64,000 nucleotides of DNA from Dorea_A sp016295505 (GCF_039832105.1 NZ_JBDOHS010000004.1:1-64000); one strand, 5' to 3'. Positions 52,334-62,400 are shown, counted from the stretch's first letter. A program made the numbers and translations. Notes: generated by a model from the sequence alone, not told the origin.

Positions 52334-52875
52334 TGAATTTACCAAACAAATTAACCGTTTTAAGAGTAATTATGGTACCGTTTTTTGTGTTTTTCATGCT
52401 GACTGATGTGGGAGGAGCTGCCAATAAATGGATTGCGCTGATAATCTTCTGTGTGGCAAGTCTTACGGATATGCTGGATGGCAAGATTGCCAGAGCAAGA
52501 AATCTGGTAACGAATTTCGGAAAATTTATGGATCCCCTGGCAGACAAGCTTCTGGTATGTTCTGCAATGATCTGTATGATTCCGATGGGAAAGCTGGAAG
52601 CATGGTTTGTGATCGTTATTATTGCCAGAGAATTTATCATCAGCGGGTTCCGTCTGGTGGCATCCGATAATGGAATCGTGATTGCGGCAAGCTACTGGGG
52701 GAAGTTTAAAACAGTTTCTCAGATGGCTATGATCATTGTACTGATTGCAGATCTCGGAGGCGCTTTTGACCTGATCGGAACGATACTGATCTGGGTATCT
52801 CTGGTTCTGACGGTTGTGTCCCTGATCGATTATGTAGCCAAGAATGTTCAGGTGTTGACTCAGGGAGGCATGTAA
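52333..52875 (+). CDS. pgsA: CDP-diacylglycerol-glycerol-3-phosphate 3-phosphatidyltransferase
   Basis: 180 residues with several membrane helices; makes phosphatidylglycerophosphate. The CDP-alcohol phosphotransferase motif is DMLDGKIARARN...GKFMDPLADK (DxxDGxxAR...GxxxDxxxD) at about 52-76. It begins NLPNKLTVLRVIMVPFF. It overlaps rimO by one base and is 3 bp before cinA. Confidence 0.96.
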   Translation: MNLPNKLTVLRVIMVPFFVFFMLTDVGGAANKWIALIIFCVASLTDMLDGKIARARNLVTNFGKFMDPLADKLLVCSAMICMIPMGKLEAWFVIVIIAREFIISGFRLVASDNGIVIAASYWGKFKTVSQMAMIIVLIADLGGAFDLIGTILIWVSLVLTVVSLIDYVAKNVQVLTQGGM

Positions 52876-52878
52876 TCC

Positions 52879-54117
52879 ATGACAGTAGAACTGATTTCAG
52901 TCGGTACGGAGATCTTACTTGGGAATATTGTAAATACCAATGCGGCATATCTTTCTGAAAAATGTGCGATGCTGGGATTGTCCTGCTATCACCAGAGTGT
53001 GGTAGGAGACAATGAGGAGCGCCTGCAGGATACATTGAAGACCGCACTGTCCCGATCAGATATCGTAATCCTCAGCGGAGGTCTCGGACCTACGAAAGAT
53101 GATATTACGAAAGAAGTTGCAGCAAGAGTTTTTCGAAAACCGCTTTATGAGGATGCCCATACGAAAGAACGGATTCAGGAATATTTTCTGAGAAATCATC
53201 GCAGACAGATTACGGAGAATAACTGGAAGCAGGCACTGGTTCCGGAAGGTGCAGTCGTGATTGACAATCACAATGGTACTGCACCCGGTCTGATTCTTGA
53301 AGACCATGGGAAAATAGTAATTCTTCTGCCGGGTCCTCCGAATGAGATAAAGCCGATGTTTGAGAGGGATATTGTACCTTATCTGACCCGTATGCAGCCG
53401 GAGGGAATCTACTCAAGGATGGTCAAGATCTGTTCCATCGGAGAAAGCAGTGCAGAGACGATGGTATCAGATCTGATGGACGCGCAGACGAATCCGACGC
53501 TCGCACCATATGCCAAGACGGGAGAAGTACATTTTCGCGTGACAGCCAGAGCGGCAGATGAAAAGGCGGCCGAGAAGCTGATGCAACCAATGCTGGAAGA
53601 ATTGTCCCGAAGGTTTGGAGATAAGATCTATACAATGTGTGAGGATGTTTCTCTGGAAGATGTCGTGGTTCATATGTTGGCTGATCAGAAGATGACAGTG
53701 ACAACGGCCGAATCCTGTACCGGAGGTCTGCTTGCAGGCAGACTTCTCAATGTATCCGGTGCATCTGATGTATATAAAGAAGGATATGTGACGTATGCAA
53801 ATGAATCAAAGGAACATCTTCTTGATGTAAGACATGAGACGCTTGAAACTTACGGAGCTGTCAGTGAACAGACGGCGGCTGAGATGGCAAAAGGAGCGGC
53901 ACGCGCGGCAGGGGCGGATGCAGCTCTTGGTGTGACGGGAATTGCCGGTCCCGGGGGAGGAACACCGGAAAAACCGGTGGGTCTTGTCTATATCGGATGC
54001 TATGTAAAAGGACATGTGAGAGTGGAAGAATGTCATTTTACCGGGAACCGAAGTAAAAACAGGGAATCTGCAGTTGCAAGAGCACTGACACTTTTAAGAG
54101 AGGAACTGTTAAAATAA
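52879..54117 (+). CDS. cinA: Competence/damage-inducible protein CinA (NMN deamidase / ADP-ribose pyrophosphatase type)
   Basis: 412 residues in two domains. The N-terminal MoCF-like domain (1-170) shows ISVGTEILLGNIVNTNA and ILSGGLGPTKDDITKE. The C-terminal PncC-like amidase domain (about 250-412) shows TAESCTGGLLAGRLL and TGIAGPGGGTPEKPVGLV. It repairs pyridine nucleotides and recycles NMN in characterised members. It ends the yicC block. recA, its common neighbour, is not here. Confidence 0.95.
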   Translation: MTVELISVGTEILLGNIVNTNAAYLSEKCAMLGLSCYHQSVVGDNEERLQDTLKTALSRSDIVILSGGLGPTKDDITKEVAARVFRKPLYEDAHTKERIQEYFLRNHRRQITENNWKQALVPEGAVVIDNHNGTAPGLILEDHGKIVILLPGPPNEIKPMFERDIVPYLTRMQPEGIYSRMVKICSIGESSAETMVSDLMDAQTNPTLAPYAKTGEVHFRVTARAADEKAAEKLMQPMLEELSRRFGDKIYTMCEDVSLEDVVVHMLADQKMTVTTAESCTGGLLAGRLLNVSGASDVYKEGYVTYANESKEHLLDVRHETLETYGAVSEQTAAEMAKGAARAAGADAALGVTGIAGPGGGTPEKPVGLVYIGCYVKGHVRVEECHFTGNRSKNRESAVARALTLLREELLK

Positions 54118-54279
54118 TATTATTTACAGGGAAAAAGACTGTAATATTCGGCAGATTTTAGATAACAAAAAATATTGACGAATGGTGGAATATATGAGAA
54201 AATAATAGCCGAGTATGGTGTTAAAGTTATAACAAGCCTTACAGTAGTAAATACGCATATAGTTGAAAGGAGTTTTAAA

Positions 54280-54972
54280 ATGATTTATTCAAAGGAAGTA
54301 GAAATGATGTGTCCGGTAGCTCAGGGTGCAAATCACGGACCGGCTCCGATTCCGGAAGAAGCAAAATGGGTGCAGGCTAAAGAAGTAAAGGATATTTCCG
54401 GCTTTACACATGGTATTGGCTGGTGTGCTCCTCAGCAGGGTGCCTGCAAGCTGACTTTGAACGTAAAGGATGGTATTATTCAGGAAGCACTGGTTGAGAC
54501 AATCGGATGTTCAGGAATGACACATTCTGCAGCTATGGCTTCTGAGATTCTTCCAGGAAAAACTATTTTAGAGGCATTGAATACAGACCTTGTATGTGAT
54601 GCAATTAATACAGCTATGAGAGAGTTGTTCTTACAGATCGTATACGGAAGAACTCAGAGTGCATTCTCAGAAGACGGACTTGCAGTTGGTGCAGGACTGG
54701 AAGATCTTGGAAAGGGACTTCGTTCTCAGGTAGGTACTATGTACGGAACACTTGCAAAAGGACCTCGTTACCTTGAGATGGCAGAAGGTTATGTAACAGG
54801 TATTGCATTGGATGCAAACGATGAGATCATCGGATACCAGTTCGTAAGCCTTGGAAAATTCACTGATTTCATCAAAGCAGGTGACACACCAAACGATGCT
54901 TGGGAGAAAGCAAAAGGACAGTATGGACGTGTTGCAGACGCAGTGAAGATTATTGATCCACGTAAAGAGTAG
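54280..54972 (+). CDS. NifU-like iron-sulfur scaffold protein (partner of GGGtGRT protein)
   Basis: 230 residues. The middle region is NifU/IscU-like: WCAPQQGACKLTLNVKDGII and a Cys-containing loop VETIGCSGMTHSAAMASEIL. Cysteines at the N-terminus (MMCPVAQGANHGP) and in WC, AC, GC could bind a cluster. It differs from IscU in having an N-terminal and C-terminal extension (LRSQVGTMYGTLAKGPRY). The start at 54280 has GAAAGGAG; a TTG at 54175 is rejected. It is followed 94 bp later by its constant partner. The role is unknown. Confidence 0.85.
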   Translation: MIYSKEVEMMCPVAQGANHGPAPIPEEAKWVQAKEVKDISGFTHGIGWCAPQQGACKLTLNVKDGIIQEALVETIGCSGMTHSAAMASEILPGKTILEALNTDLVCDAINTAMRELFLQIVYGRTQSAFSEDGLAVGAGLEDLGKGLRSQVGTMYGTLAKGPRYLEMAEGYVTGIALDANDEIIGYQFVSLGKFTDFIKAGDTPNDAWEKAKGQYGRVADAVKIIDPRKE

Positions 54973-55066
54973 TCGCGTTTGGCGCAGCGCACCGCATGGA
55001 AGAATGTGCAGGGTGTGTACGCGCAGATAGGATACATAAAGGTAAGGAAATCAGGAGGATAAGTAA

Positions 55067-56077
55067 ATGGCTTTATTTGAATCATATGAAAGAAGAATTG
55101 ATAAAATCAATGAAGTGTTAGCAAGCTATGGCATCGCTTCTATCGAGGAAGCTGAGAAGATCACAAAGGATGCCGGACTTGATGTATACAATCAGATCAA
55201 GGGCATTCAGCCGATCTGTTTTGAAAATGCATGTTGGGCTTATACAGTAGGTGCAGCAATTGCAATCAAGAAGGGATGTAAGACAGCAGCTGACGCAGCA
55301 GCAGCAATCGGAGAAGGTCTTCAGGCTTTCTGTATTCCGGGATCTGTAGCTGATCAGCGTAAAGTAGGTCTTGGACATGGTAACTTAGGAAAGATGCTTC
55401 TGGAAGAAGATACAGACTGCTTCGCATTCCTGGCTGGTCACGAATCATTCGCAGCAGCTGAAGGTGCAATCGGCATCGCAGAGAAGGCAAACAAGGTTCG
55501 TAAGAAACCTCTTCGTGTTATCTTGAATGGTCTTGGAAAAGACGCTGCAAAGATCATTTCCAGAATTAACGGATTTACATATGTTCAGACAGAATATGAC
55601 TATTATACAGGCGAATTAAAAGAAGTTCAGAGAATCGCATACTCTGACGGACTTCGTTCCAAAGTAAACTGCTATGGAGCAAATGACGTACGTGAAGGTG
55701 TTGCTATCATGCACAAAGAGGGCGTAGACGTATCCATCACAGGTAACTCTACAAACCCGACACGTTTCCAGCACCCGGTTGCAGGTACTTATAAGAAAGA
55801 ATGTATCGAACAGGGTAAGAAGTACTTCTCAGTAGCATCAGGCGGTGGTACAGGACGTACACTTCATCCGGATAACATGGCTGCAGGACCGGCTTCTTAC
55901 GGTATGACAGATACATTGGGACGTATGCATTCTGATGCACAGTTTGCAGGATCTTCTTCTGTACCGGCTCACGTTGAGATGATGGGCTTAATCGGAGCAG
56001 GTAATAACCCGATGGTTGGTATGACTGTTGCAGTTGCAGTAAGCGTAGAGGAAGCTGCTAAGGCTGGCAAGTTCTAA
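55067..56077 (+). CDS. GGGtGRT protein (PF14057 type)
   Basis: 336 residues. The name-giving motif is visible as SGGGTGRTLHPD. Other notable segments are GIQPICFENACWAY, the GLGHGNLGKMLLEED loop and SITGNSTNPTRFQHPVAGTY. It is small-residue rich and has no signal peptide or clear membrane helix. The family occurs in anaerobes and archaea beside NifU-like scaffolds; the activity is unknown. Ribosome binding site AGGAGG. A terminator follows at 56141. Confidence 0.9.
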   Translation: MALFESYERRIDKINEVLASYGIASIEEAEKITKDAGLDVYNQIKGIQPICFENACWAYTVGAAIAIKKGCKTAADAAAAIGEGLQAFCIPGSVADQRKVGLGHGNLGKMLLEEDTDCFAFLAGHESFAAAEGAIGIAEKANKVRKKPLRVILNGLGKDAAKIISRINGFTYVQTEYDYYTGELKEVQRIAYSDGLRSKVNCYGANDVREGVAIMHKEGVDVSITGNSTNPTRFQHPVAGTYKKECIEQGKKYFSVASGGGTGRTLHPDNMAAGPASYGMTDTLGRMHSDAQFAGSSSVPAHVEMMGLIGAGNNPMVGMTVAVAVSVEEAAKAGKF

Positions 56078-56140
56078 GAAATGGCTTAGAAGAAGTTTTC
56101 TTTGTTGGCTATTTATAGTGTAAATTTGTTAGTACAACAA

Positions 56141-56176
56141 AAGTGGGGAAGAGTAATCTCAACCCCACTTCTTTTA
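56141..56176 (+). terminator. Terminator of the GGGtGRT gene
   Basis: AAGTGGGG (56141-56148) pairs with CCCCACTT (56163-56170), with an inner GAG/CTC pair, then CTTTTATT. Confidence 0.75.
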
Positions 56177-56241
56177 TTGCTACATTGGAATTCATTAATA
56201 TCTTTTATTGACATATTGGAATTCATTAATATCTTTTATTG
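56171..56241. repeat. Tandem repeat, 31-bp period, about 2.3 copies
   Basis: CTTTTATTG recurs at 56171, 56202 and 56233. The 27-bp block starting ATTGGAATTCATTAATATC is identical at 56184-56210 and 56215-56241. It directly follows the terminator hairpin and contains no gene. Confidence 0.85.
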
Positions 56242-56288
56242 CCTGATACAATTGGTTGGTGTATTTGTCGTAAAGAAATTTTACGATT

Positions 56289-56498
56289 CCATCATTAATG
56301 CTTTTTCAAAAATATTACATGCAAAAATCTGAGGTAAAATCCATCATAAATTTCAAATCAAGAATTATACATGTAAAAATGCGCGTGCAAATACCATCAA
56401 AATTAGAAATTTTAAAATATGCATGAAAAATCTTCAAATTATTACCATCATAATTTAGTTGTTTGAGTATCTACATGAAATGTTATATTTTGTCATCA
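56289..56498. repeat. Degenerate AT-rich tandem array, about 52-nt period, four units plus part
   Basis: CCATCA (or TCATCA) at 56289, 56341, 56394, 56445 and 56493, and ACATG (or GCATG) at 56317, 56369, 56421 and 56473. The spacing is 47-53 bp for the first series and 52 bp for the second. Each unit has two conserved blocks, CCATCATxAATT and TACATGxAAAAAT, separated by variable AT-rich sequence. With the features at 56141-56241 and 56538-56575 it accounts for the whole 540-bp gap between genes. Function unknown. Confidence 0.7.
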
Positions 56499-56537
56499 GG
56501 ATTTGCCGGAAAGGAAGATAATAAAAAAGGCAAACAA

Positions 56538-56575
56538 TAAAAAAGCCCGCCATGAGTGAATTGCATGGCAGGCTT
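56538..56575 (-). terminator. Terminator of the ATP-grasp gene cluster
   Basis: On the minus strand AAGCCTGCCATG pairs over 12 bp with CATGGCGGGCTT (one T:G), followed by six or more T. Confidence 0.85.
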
Positions 56576-56620
56576 AAGTTTATTCAAGATTCCATTATTC
56601 AAACAATGATTAGTTTCGAA

Positions 56621-57817
56621 CTAGTTGCATTTCAGAACATTCTTATAGAAGCTGTCCATTTCCTTCTTTGTATCAAACAATGCAACGTACATCTGGTTGC
56701 CCATTGCTCCGGAGAGTACATCCGGGATACGGTCTACCATTTTCAGGTTGTCCTGATATTTTTCGAGTATTTCTTCATGGCTGAGAACAAAATCCTTGCC
56801 GTCGCGGCGTCCGGCGTATGCACAGTAGCCATGCTTTCCTTCCGGAAGTGTAGAACGGTCAAATGCGATCATATCAGCCCAGATTTTATATACATTGGTG
56901 CTGTTGGCGTAATTCATCATATCAGGTGAAAAGCCGCCGCAAGGACGCATATTTACTTCAAGAGCCACAACATCTCCTTTTTTGCCCATTCCTTCGTGGT
57001 CGCTCAGCAGGCGGAAGAATTCAAAGTGAACAAAGCGGCTCTTTACACCGAAGCTCTTTACTGTTGCACGTCCGGCAGCCTGTACATCCTTGGAGAGATT
57101 TTTTACAATGTGGTAGATGGAATTATCAGAGTTGTTTACGATATCCATAATAGAGTCCGGAGTTACATTACCGGTCTCGAACATCGGCTCTCCGTGAGAA
57201 TCGATAATGGCGTCATATGAGTTCACTTCTGCATTGATAAATTCTTCCATAATATACAGAGTATCGCCATCTTTTTCTCCAAAGAACTGAATCAGATCTT
57301 CATCTTTGGATAACTTGAAGGTGTGAGATGCACCAACGCCATTATCCGGTTTTACGATCACAGGGTATCCGACAGTTTTAATGAATTTCTTACAGTTTTC
57401 GACATCATCCACCAGATGATAGCGGGCTACCGGGATGCCGGCTTTGGTATAATATTCTTTCATTTTGGACTTGTATTTGATACGGGTCATATCTTCGGTA
57501 TGGAAGCCGGTGTTAATATTGAAGTCTGTACGCAGCATGGCGTCGCGCTCCAGCCAGTATTCATTGTTGGATTCGAGCCAGTCAATACGGCCGTATTTGT
57601 AAGTGAAAAATGCAACAGCGCGATATACCTCATCATAGTTTTCAAGGCTGCCTACTTTGTAGTATTCGTTCAGACTGTACTTCAGCTCCGGAGACAGTTC
57701 ATCGTAAGGCTGATCGCCGATACCAAGAACATTCAGTCCGTTGTTTTTCAGTTCTGCACAGAACTGCCAGTAGTTTGTCGGGAAATTCGGAGAAATAAAA
57801 ATAAAATTCTTCATCAT
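56621..57817 (-). CDS. ATP-grasp domain carboxylate-amine ligase-like protein
   Basis: 398 residues. An N-terminal Rossmann-like domain (KNFIFISPNFPTNYWQFC) precedes an ATP-grasp fold: KYKSKMKEYYTKAGIPVARY, VGYPVIVKPDNGVGASHTFK, YIMEEFINAEVNSYDAII and the metal-binding VVALEVNMRPCGGFSPDMMN. It should activate a carboxylate with ATP and join it to a nucleophile; the substrate is unknown. The start at 57817 or 57814 (two ATGs). It is the last gene of a minus-strand cluster behind two hydrolases and the large activase. A strong terminator follows. Confidence 0.85.
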   Translation of the reverse strand: MMKNFIFISPNFPTNYWQFCAELKNNGLNVLGIGDQPYDELSPELKYSLNEYYKVGSLENYDEVYRAVAFFTYKYGRIDWLESNNEYWLERDAMLRTDFNINTGFHTEDMTRIKYKSKMKEYYTKAGIPVARYHLVDDVENCKKFIKTVGYPVIVKPDNGVGASHTFKLSKDEDLIQFFGEKDGDTLYIMEEFINAEVNSYDAIIDSHGEPMFETGNVTPDSIMDIVNNSDNSIYHIVKNLSKDVQAAGRATVKSFGVKSRFVHFEFFRLLSDHEGMGKKGDVVALEVNMRPCGGFSPDMMNYANSTNVYKIWADMIAFDRSTLPEGKHGYCAYAGRRDGKDFVLSHEEILEKYQDNLKMVDRIPDVLSGAMGNQMYVALFDTKKEMDSFYKNVLKCN

Positions 57818-57881
57818 TCGTACTCACTCTCTTTCTTGTGTGTAAAATAACTATAACACTGACTTCATGAGAAAAAACTCT

Positions 57882-58634
57882 CTAATCCAATAAATATGGA
57901 ACAAAGTAAGCAACCTGTTTATACCACCAGTCCCAGTCATGGCAGCAATCCCATCCCCAATAGTCAACCCAGGTCTGAATTCCTTTGCTCTTCAGGATCG
58001 CATCCAGATGTCTGGTGGAATCAGGGATTTCCCAGGCTCCCTGTCCTACACAGATGACAGACTTCTGTGCATTGTACATCGGAATGTATGGATGATCCAG
58101 GGGCAGATTCGGAAGATAGTGAACCGGTGAATTCTGGTACACCAGATCGTCCATATAAGATCCGAATCCATATTCGGATGTATAGATTCCGCTGAGCGCC
58201 AGCAGACGGTCAAAAAGATCCGGGCGGCGGTAATACAGATTGGCAGCATGCGTTGCCCCAAGACTGCAGCCGAATACCAGTACACCAGGTTCGCCGGTCC
58301 AGCCATTGTATTCGTTGACCATTGCACGCATGAAAGGAACCATCTCATCGGTAATGTAGCGGATCCATTCTTCATATCGGAAGATGCGCCAGCGGGGATC
58401 TCCGTCTTTGTTTGACCAGGTTTCCTGATCGATCGTATCAATGGAAAACACCATAACCTCACCGGATTCAATCCATGGTTCCCAGGTGTCTGTCATATGG
58501 AAGTTTTCAAAATCGAAGAAACGTCCATCCTGACAGGGAATAAAGAGAACCGGACGGCCGGCATGGCCGTATACTTTGCATTCCATGTCTTTGTTCAGAG
58601 AAGGGCTGTATTGCTTAAAATACTGTACATTCAT
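57882..58634 (-). CDS. Alpha/beta-hydrolase (esterase-like) protein 1
   Basis: 250 residues. The nucleophile elbow is VFGCSLGATHAANLYY (GxSxG), an acid could lie around SGIYTSEYGF-VDYWGWD, and the catalytic His would be in CCHDWDWW near the C-terminus. It is Trp-rich, without a signal peptide, so cytoplasmic. It resembles putative acyl esterases of the EstA/DUF-type group, but the substrate is unknown. It is separated by 10 bp from the next hydrolase and by 64 bp from the ATP-grasp gene; all are on the minus strand. Confidence 0.75.
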   Translation of the reverse strand: MNVQYFKQYSPSLNKDMECKVYGHAGRPVLFIPCQDGRFFDFENFHMTDTWEPWIESGEVMVFSIDTIDQETWSNKDGDPRWRIFRYEEWIRYITDEMVPFMRAMVNEYNGWTGEPGVLVFGCSLGATHAANLYYRRPDLFDRLLALSGIYTSEYGFGSYMDDLVYQNSPVHYLPNLPLDHPYIPMYNAQKSVICVGQGAWEIPDSTRHLDAILKSKGIQTWVDYWGWDCCHDWDWWYKQVAYFVPYLLD

Positions 58635-58644
58635 ATGTTGTCTC

Positions 58645-59409
58645 CTATCGTTCGTATAACAAGGTATTCATGAAAAATGGAATCTGTTTTTCCCAACTGG
58701 CCTCACAATGCTCGCCATCCGGAACAATCCGGCAGTTCAGCATCACGTGTCGTTTCAGAAGCAGAGATGCCGTTTTTTGAAACTGATTTAACATGCCCGG
58801 ATGGTTTTTCAGTTCTCTGGAGCCATAGTCCATATAGACGACCGTTCCGGGACGGAGTCTGGAGTGCTCGATCAGACGACTGATCTTTGGAAGGTCTACC
58901 CAGAGGGAAGGAGATAAGCAGGCAGCACCGGAAAAAAAACTGTTGTATTTCATCACTGCGTACAGGCTCATCAGTCCGCCCATGGAGCTGCCGGCAATAA
59001 ATGTGTGTTTACGATCCGGCAGAGTCGGAAAGTTCTGATCGATCTCCTTTTTAAATGTATGGACCATCCAGTCCATAGTTATTTTTCCTTTCCCGGTAAT
59101 GTTTCCGAAACGGGAATCTCTGAAACTGTAAGGCGAGTATTCTTTTAGCCGTCCGTTGTCCGGACTGTGATTGCATTCTACTGCGGCAATTATCAAAGGA
59201 GTGGATGTAGCATCCATATATTCCTTCATTCCCCAGCTTTTTCCATAAGTTGCATCCGAATCAAAGAATACATTGTGTCCGTCAAACATATACAGAACCG
59301 GGTAGCGCTGATCTGGATCTTCTTGATACGATTCCGGAAGATAGACATAGGCTTTTCGGGGTTCGTCGGCAGTAAGCTCAGGAATAGTAATGTCCCATGT
59401 ATAAACCAT
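58645..59409 (-). CDS. Alpha/beta-hydrolase (esterase D / enterochelin-esterase-like) protein 2
   Basis: 254 residues. It shows the esterase D-like layout: PVLYMFDGHNVFFDSDATYG, the nucleophile elbow IAGSSMGGLMSLYAV and the terminal His region DGEHCEASWEKQIPFFM. The Asp lies in YMDYGSRE. No signal peptide is seen, so it is cytoplasmic. It differs from hydrolase 1 in sequence and belongs to another subfamily. It follows the activase gene by 54 bp, with a hairpin (GGACGGCTGT / ACAGCCTGTCC, one bulge) in between that could affect transcription. Confidence 0.8.
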   Translation of the reverse strand: MVYTWDITIPELTADEPRKAYVYLPESYQEDPDQRYPVLYMFDGHNVFFDSDATYGKSWGMKEYMDATSTPLIIAAVECNHSPDNGRLKEYSPYSFRDSRFGNITGKGKITMDWMVHTFKKEIDQNFPTLPDRKHTFIAGSSMGGLMSLYAVMKYNSFFSGAACLSPSLWVDLPKISRLIEHSRLRPGTVVYMDYGSRELKNHPGMLNQFQKTASLLLKRHVMLNCRIVPDGEHCEASWEKQIPFFMNTLLYER

Positions 59410-59463
59410 ATATATACCTCCATATCAGGACAGGCTGTGCAAGACAGCCGTCCCTTAAGATGT

Positions 59464-62400
59464 TTACTTCATTTGTTTTTCCAGGTTTTTGTTGGCTGTT
59501 GAAAGCATCAGTTTCAGACGATTCAGCTGATTTACCTCACTTGCACCCGGGTCAAAATCAATAGCCACAATATTGGATTGTGGATAGCGTCTGCGTAATT
59601 CCTTGATGACACCCTTTCCTACCACATGGTTTGGAAGGCAGGCAAATGGCTGTGTACATACAATATTCGGTGCACCACTGTGGATCAGTTCCAGCATTTC
59701 TCCGGTCAGGAACCAGCCTTCACCGGTCTGATTACCAAGAGATACGATATCAGATGCCATCTCACCAAGATCCTGAATCCTAGCCGGAGGATCAAAGTGC
59801 CTGCTCTGTGCAAATGCTCTGGAAGCAGGAGCGCGGAACCATTCCAGTACTTTGATTCCCATGTTGCCGGTCCATGCTTTGGACTTCTTCATACCAAGAT
59901 GTGATACTTTAAAGTTCTGATTATAGAAGCAGTAGAGCAGGAAATCCAGAAGATCCGGAACGACGGCTTCTGCACCTTCGCTTTCCAGCAGTTCAACCAG
60001 ATAATTGTTGGCTGCCGGAAGGAATTTTACAAGAATTTCACCTACAACACCAACTCGTGGTTTTTTGATATCCAGTAATTCTATGTGGTTGTCGAAGTCT
60101 GCAATGATCTCACGGCATAGCTGATTGAATCTGTGGCGGCTCGGATATCCGTTGGAGAGGAATTCCTGGCACACCTTTACCCATTTCCGGTGCATTGCAT
60201 TGACGGAACCGGGAACTGCCTCATATGGACGCAGCCGGTATACACATTTCATAAAGATATCGCCAAATATTACACCGTAGATGCCGCGAAGAACCAGGTT
60301 CGGTGTCAGTTTGAATCCCGGGTTGTCTTCCAGACCGCTTAAGTTGATGGAGATTACCGGAATATAACCATAACCGGCTTTTTTCAGTGCCCTGCGGATG
60401 AATCCGATATAATTGGATGCACGGCATCCTCCGCCGGTCTGACTGATGATCACGGCAATCTTGTGTGTATCGTATTTACCGGAGAGAATTGCTTCCATAA
60501 TCTGGCCGACTACCATCAGAGACGGGTAGCAGGCATCGTTATTAACGTATTTGAGTCCCACATCTACGGCCTGTTTATTATCGTTCGGCAATACTTCCAG
60601 ATGATAGCCGGAAGCATTAAAAGCGGTTTCCAGCAGTTCAAAATGGATCGGAGACATCTGCGGACACAGAATCGTGTATTCCTCACGCATCTGTTTGGTA
60701 AATACTACTTTTTCGATGGCAGAAGACTGAATCTCGCGCTTTTCCCCTCTTTTTTCTCTGACGCGGATTGCGGCAAGAAGGGATCTGACACGGATTCGGG
60801 CAGCACCCAGGTTATTGACCTCGTCAATCTTCAGTGTAGTGTATATTTTTCCGGAATCTGTCAGAATGGAAGCTACCTGGTCGGTCGTAACGGCATCCAG
60901 TCCGCAGCCGAAAGAATTCAGCTGGATCAGATCCAGATTGTCCACGGTTTTTACATAGTTGGCTGCAGCATACAGACGGGAGTGATACATCCACTGATCC
61001 ATGACGTTAAGCGGATGTTCCGCCGGATGAAGGTGGGAGATGGAATCTTCCGTCAGTACAGCAATTCCATAGGAGTTGATCAGTTCCGGAATTCCGTGAT
61101 TTACCTCCGGGTCGATGTGATACGGCCGGCCGGCAAGGACGATTCCACGATTTCCGATCTCGTTTAAGAACCGGACGGTCTCTTCACCCTTTTTCTGCAT
61201 ATCCCTGTGGCATGCATTCAGTTCTTCCCATGCGGCATGAGTGGCAGTTCTGATCTCATCTGCGGGGATTGAGAATTTTTCGGAAAGTTCTTCAATCAGT
61301 CGATAAGAGATGGTCTCCTCACTTGCAAACGAGATGAATGGATGCAGAAAGTCAACTTCATGATTGATGATAGCATCAATATTGTTCTTAATGTTCTCCG
61401 GATAAGAGGTTACGATCGGACAGTTATAGTGGTTATTGGCTTCAGCAAATTCCTGGCGTTCATAAGGAATGCTCGGATAGAAGATGGTCTGAATTCCTTC
61501 ATTGATCAGCCATTGTACATGTCCGTGTGCAAGCTTTGCCGGATAACATTCTGATTCACTTGGAATGGATTCAATTCCCAGTTCATAGATCCTGCGGGTG
61601 GAAACAGGGGACAGCACAACACGGAATCCCAGCTGACTGAACAATGTAAACCAGAACGGATAGTTCTCGTAGATGTTCAGAACCCGTGGAATGCCGATGG
61701 TTCCCCGTCTGGCATCCTCTTCACTTAACGGAGTATAGTCAAAGTAACGTTTTAACTTGTACTCAAACAGATTCGGAAGCTTATTTGAGGATTTTTCTTT
61801 TCCAAGGCCACGCTCGCATCGGTTACCGGTGATGAATCTGCGCCCGCCGCTGAAATGATTGATCGTCAGACGGCAGTTGTTCGTACATCCTTTACATTTT
61901 GTCATGGTAGTAGAATATTCCAGCGCTTCGATCTCTTCGATGGAAAGCATGGTTGTACCTTCGCAGTCAACGTATCTTTCTCGGGCAATCAGAGCAGCTC
62001 CGAATGCACCCATGATTCCGGCAATGTCCGGACGGATTGCCTCACAGTTGGCAATCTTTTCAAAGCTTCGAAGAACAGCATTGTTGTAGAAGGTACCGCC
62101 CTGAACGACGATATGTTCGCCGAGCTCGGAGGCATCCGATACTTTGATTACCTTAAAGAGCGCATTCTTGATAACGGAATAAGCAAGACCGGCGGAGATG
62201 TCAGATACTTCAGCGCCTTCTTTCTGAGCCTGTTTCACTTTTGAATTCATAAATACGGTACAGCGGGTTCCAAGATCAATTGGATTTTTTGCAAATAATG
62301 CTTCGTGTGCAAAATCCTCAACCGTATAATTCAGTGATTTTGCAAATGTTTCAATAAAGGATCCGCATCCGGAAGAGCAGGCTTCATTCAGCTGCACACT

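Noticed and set aside
54175..54206. TTGACG with AATAAT upstream of the NifU-like gene
   Set aside because: The best -10 lies 20 bp from the -35 or is a poor match at 17 bp; not firm enough.
56102..56332. 76-residue plus-strand ORF in the intergenic gap
   Set aside because: It lies over the terminator hairpin and the 31-bp duplication, has no ribosome binding site and resembles no protein; it is an AT-rich chance frame.
56281..56500. Possible CRISPR array
   Set aside because: The units recur at about 52 nt, but no block longer than about 12 bases is identical between units and no cas gene is near; real arrays have near-identical repeats of 24-37 nt.
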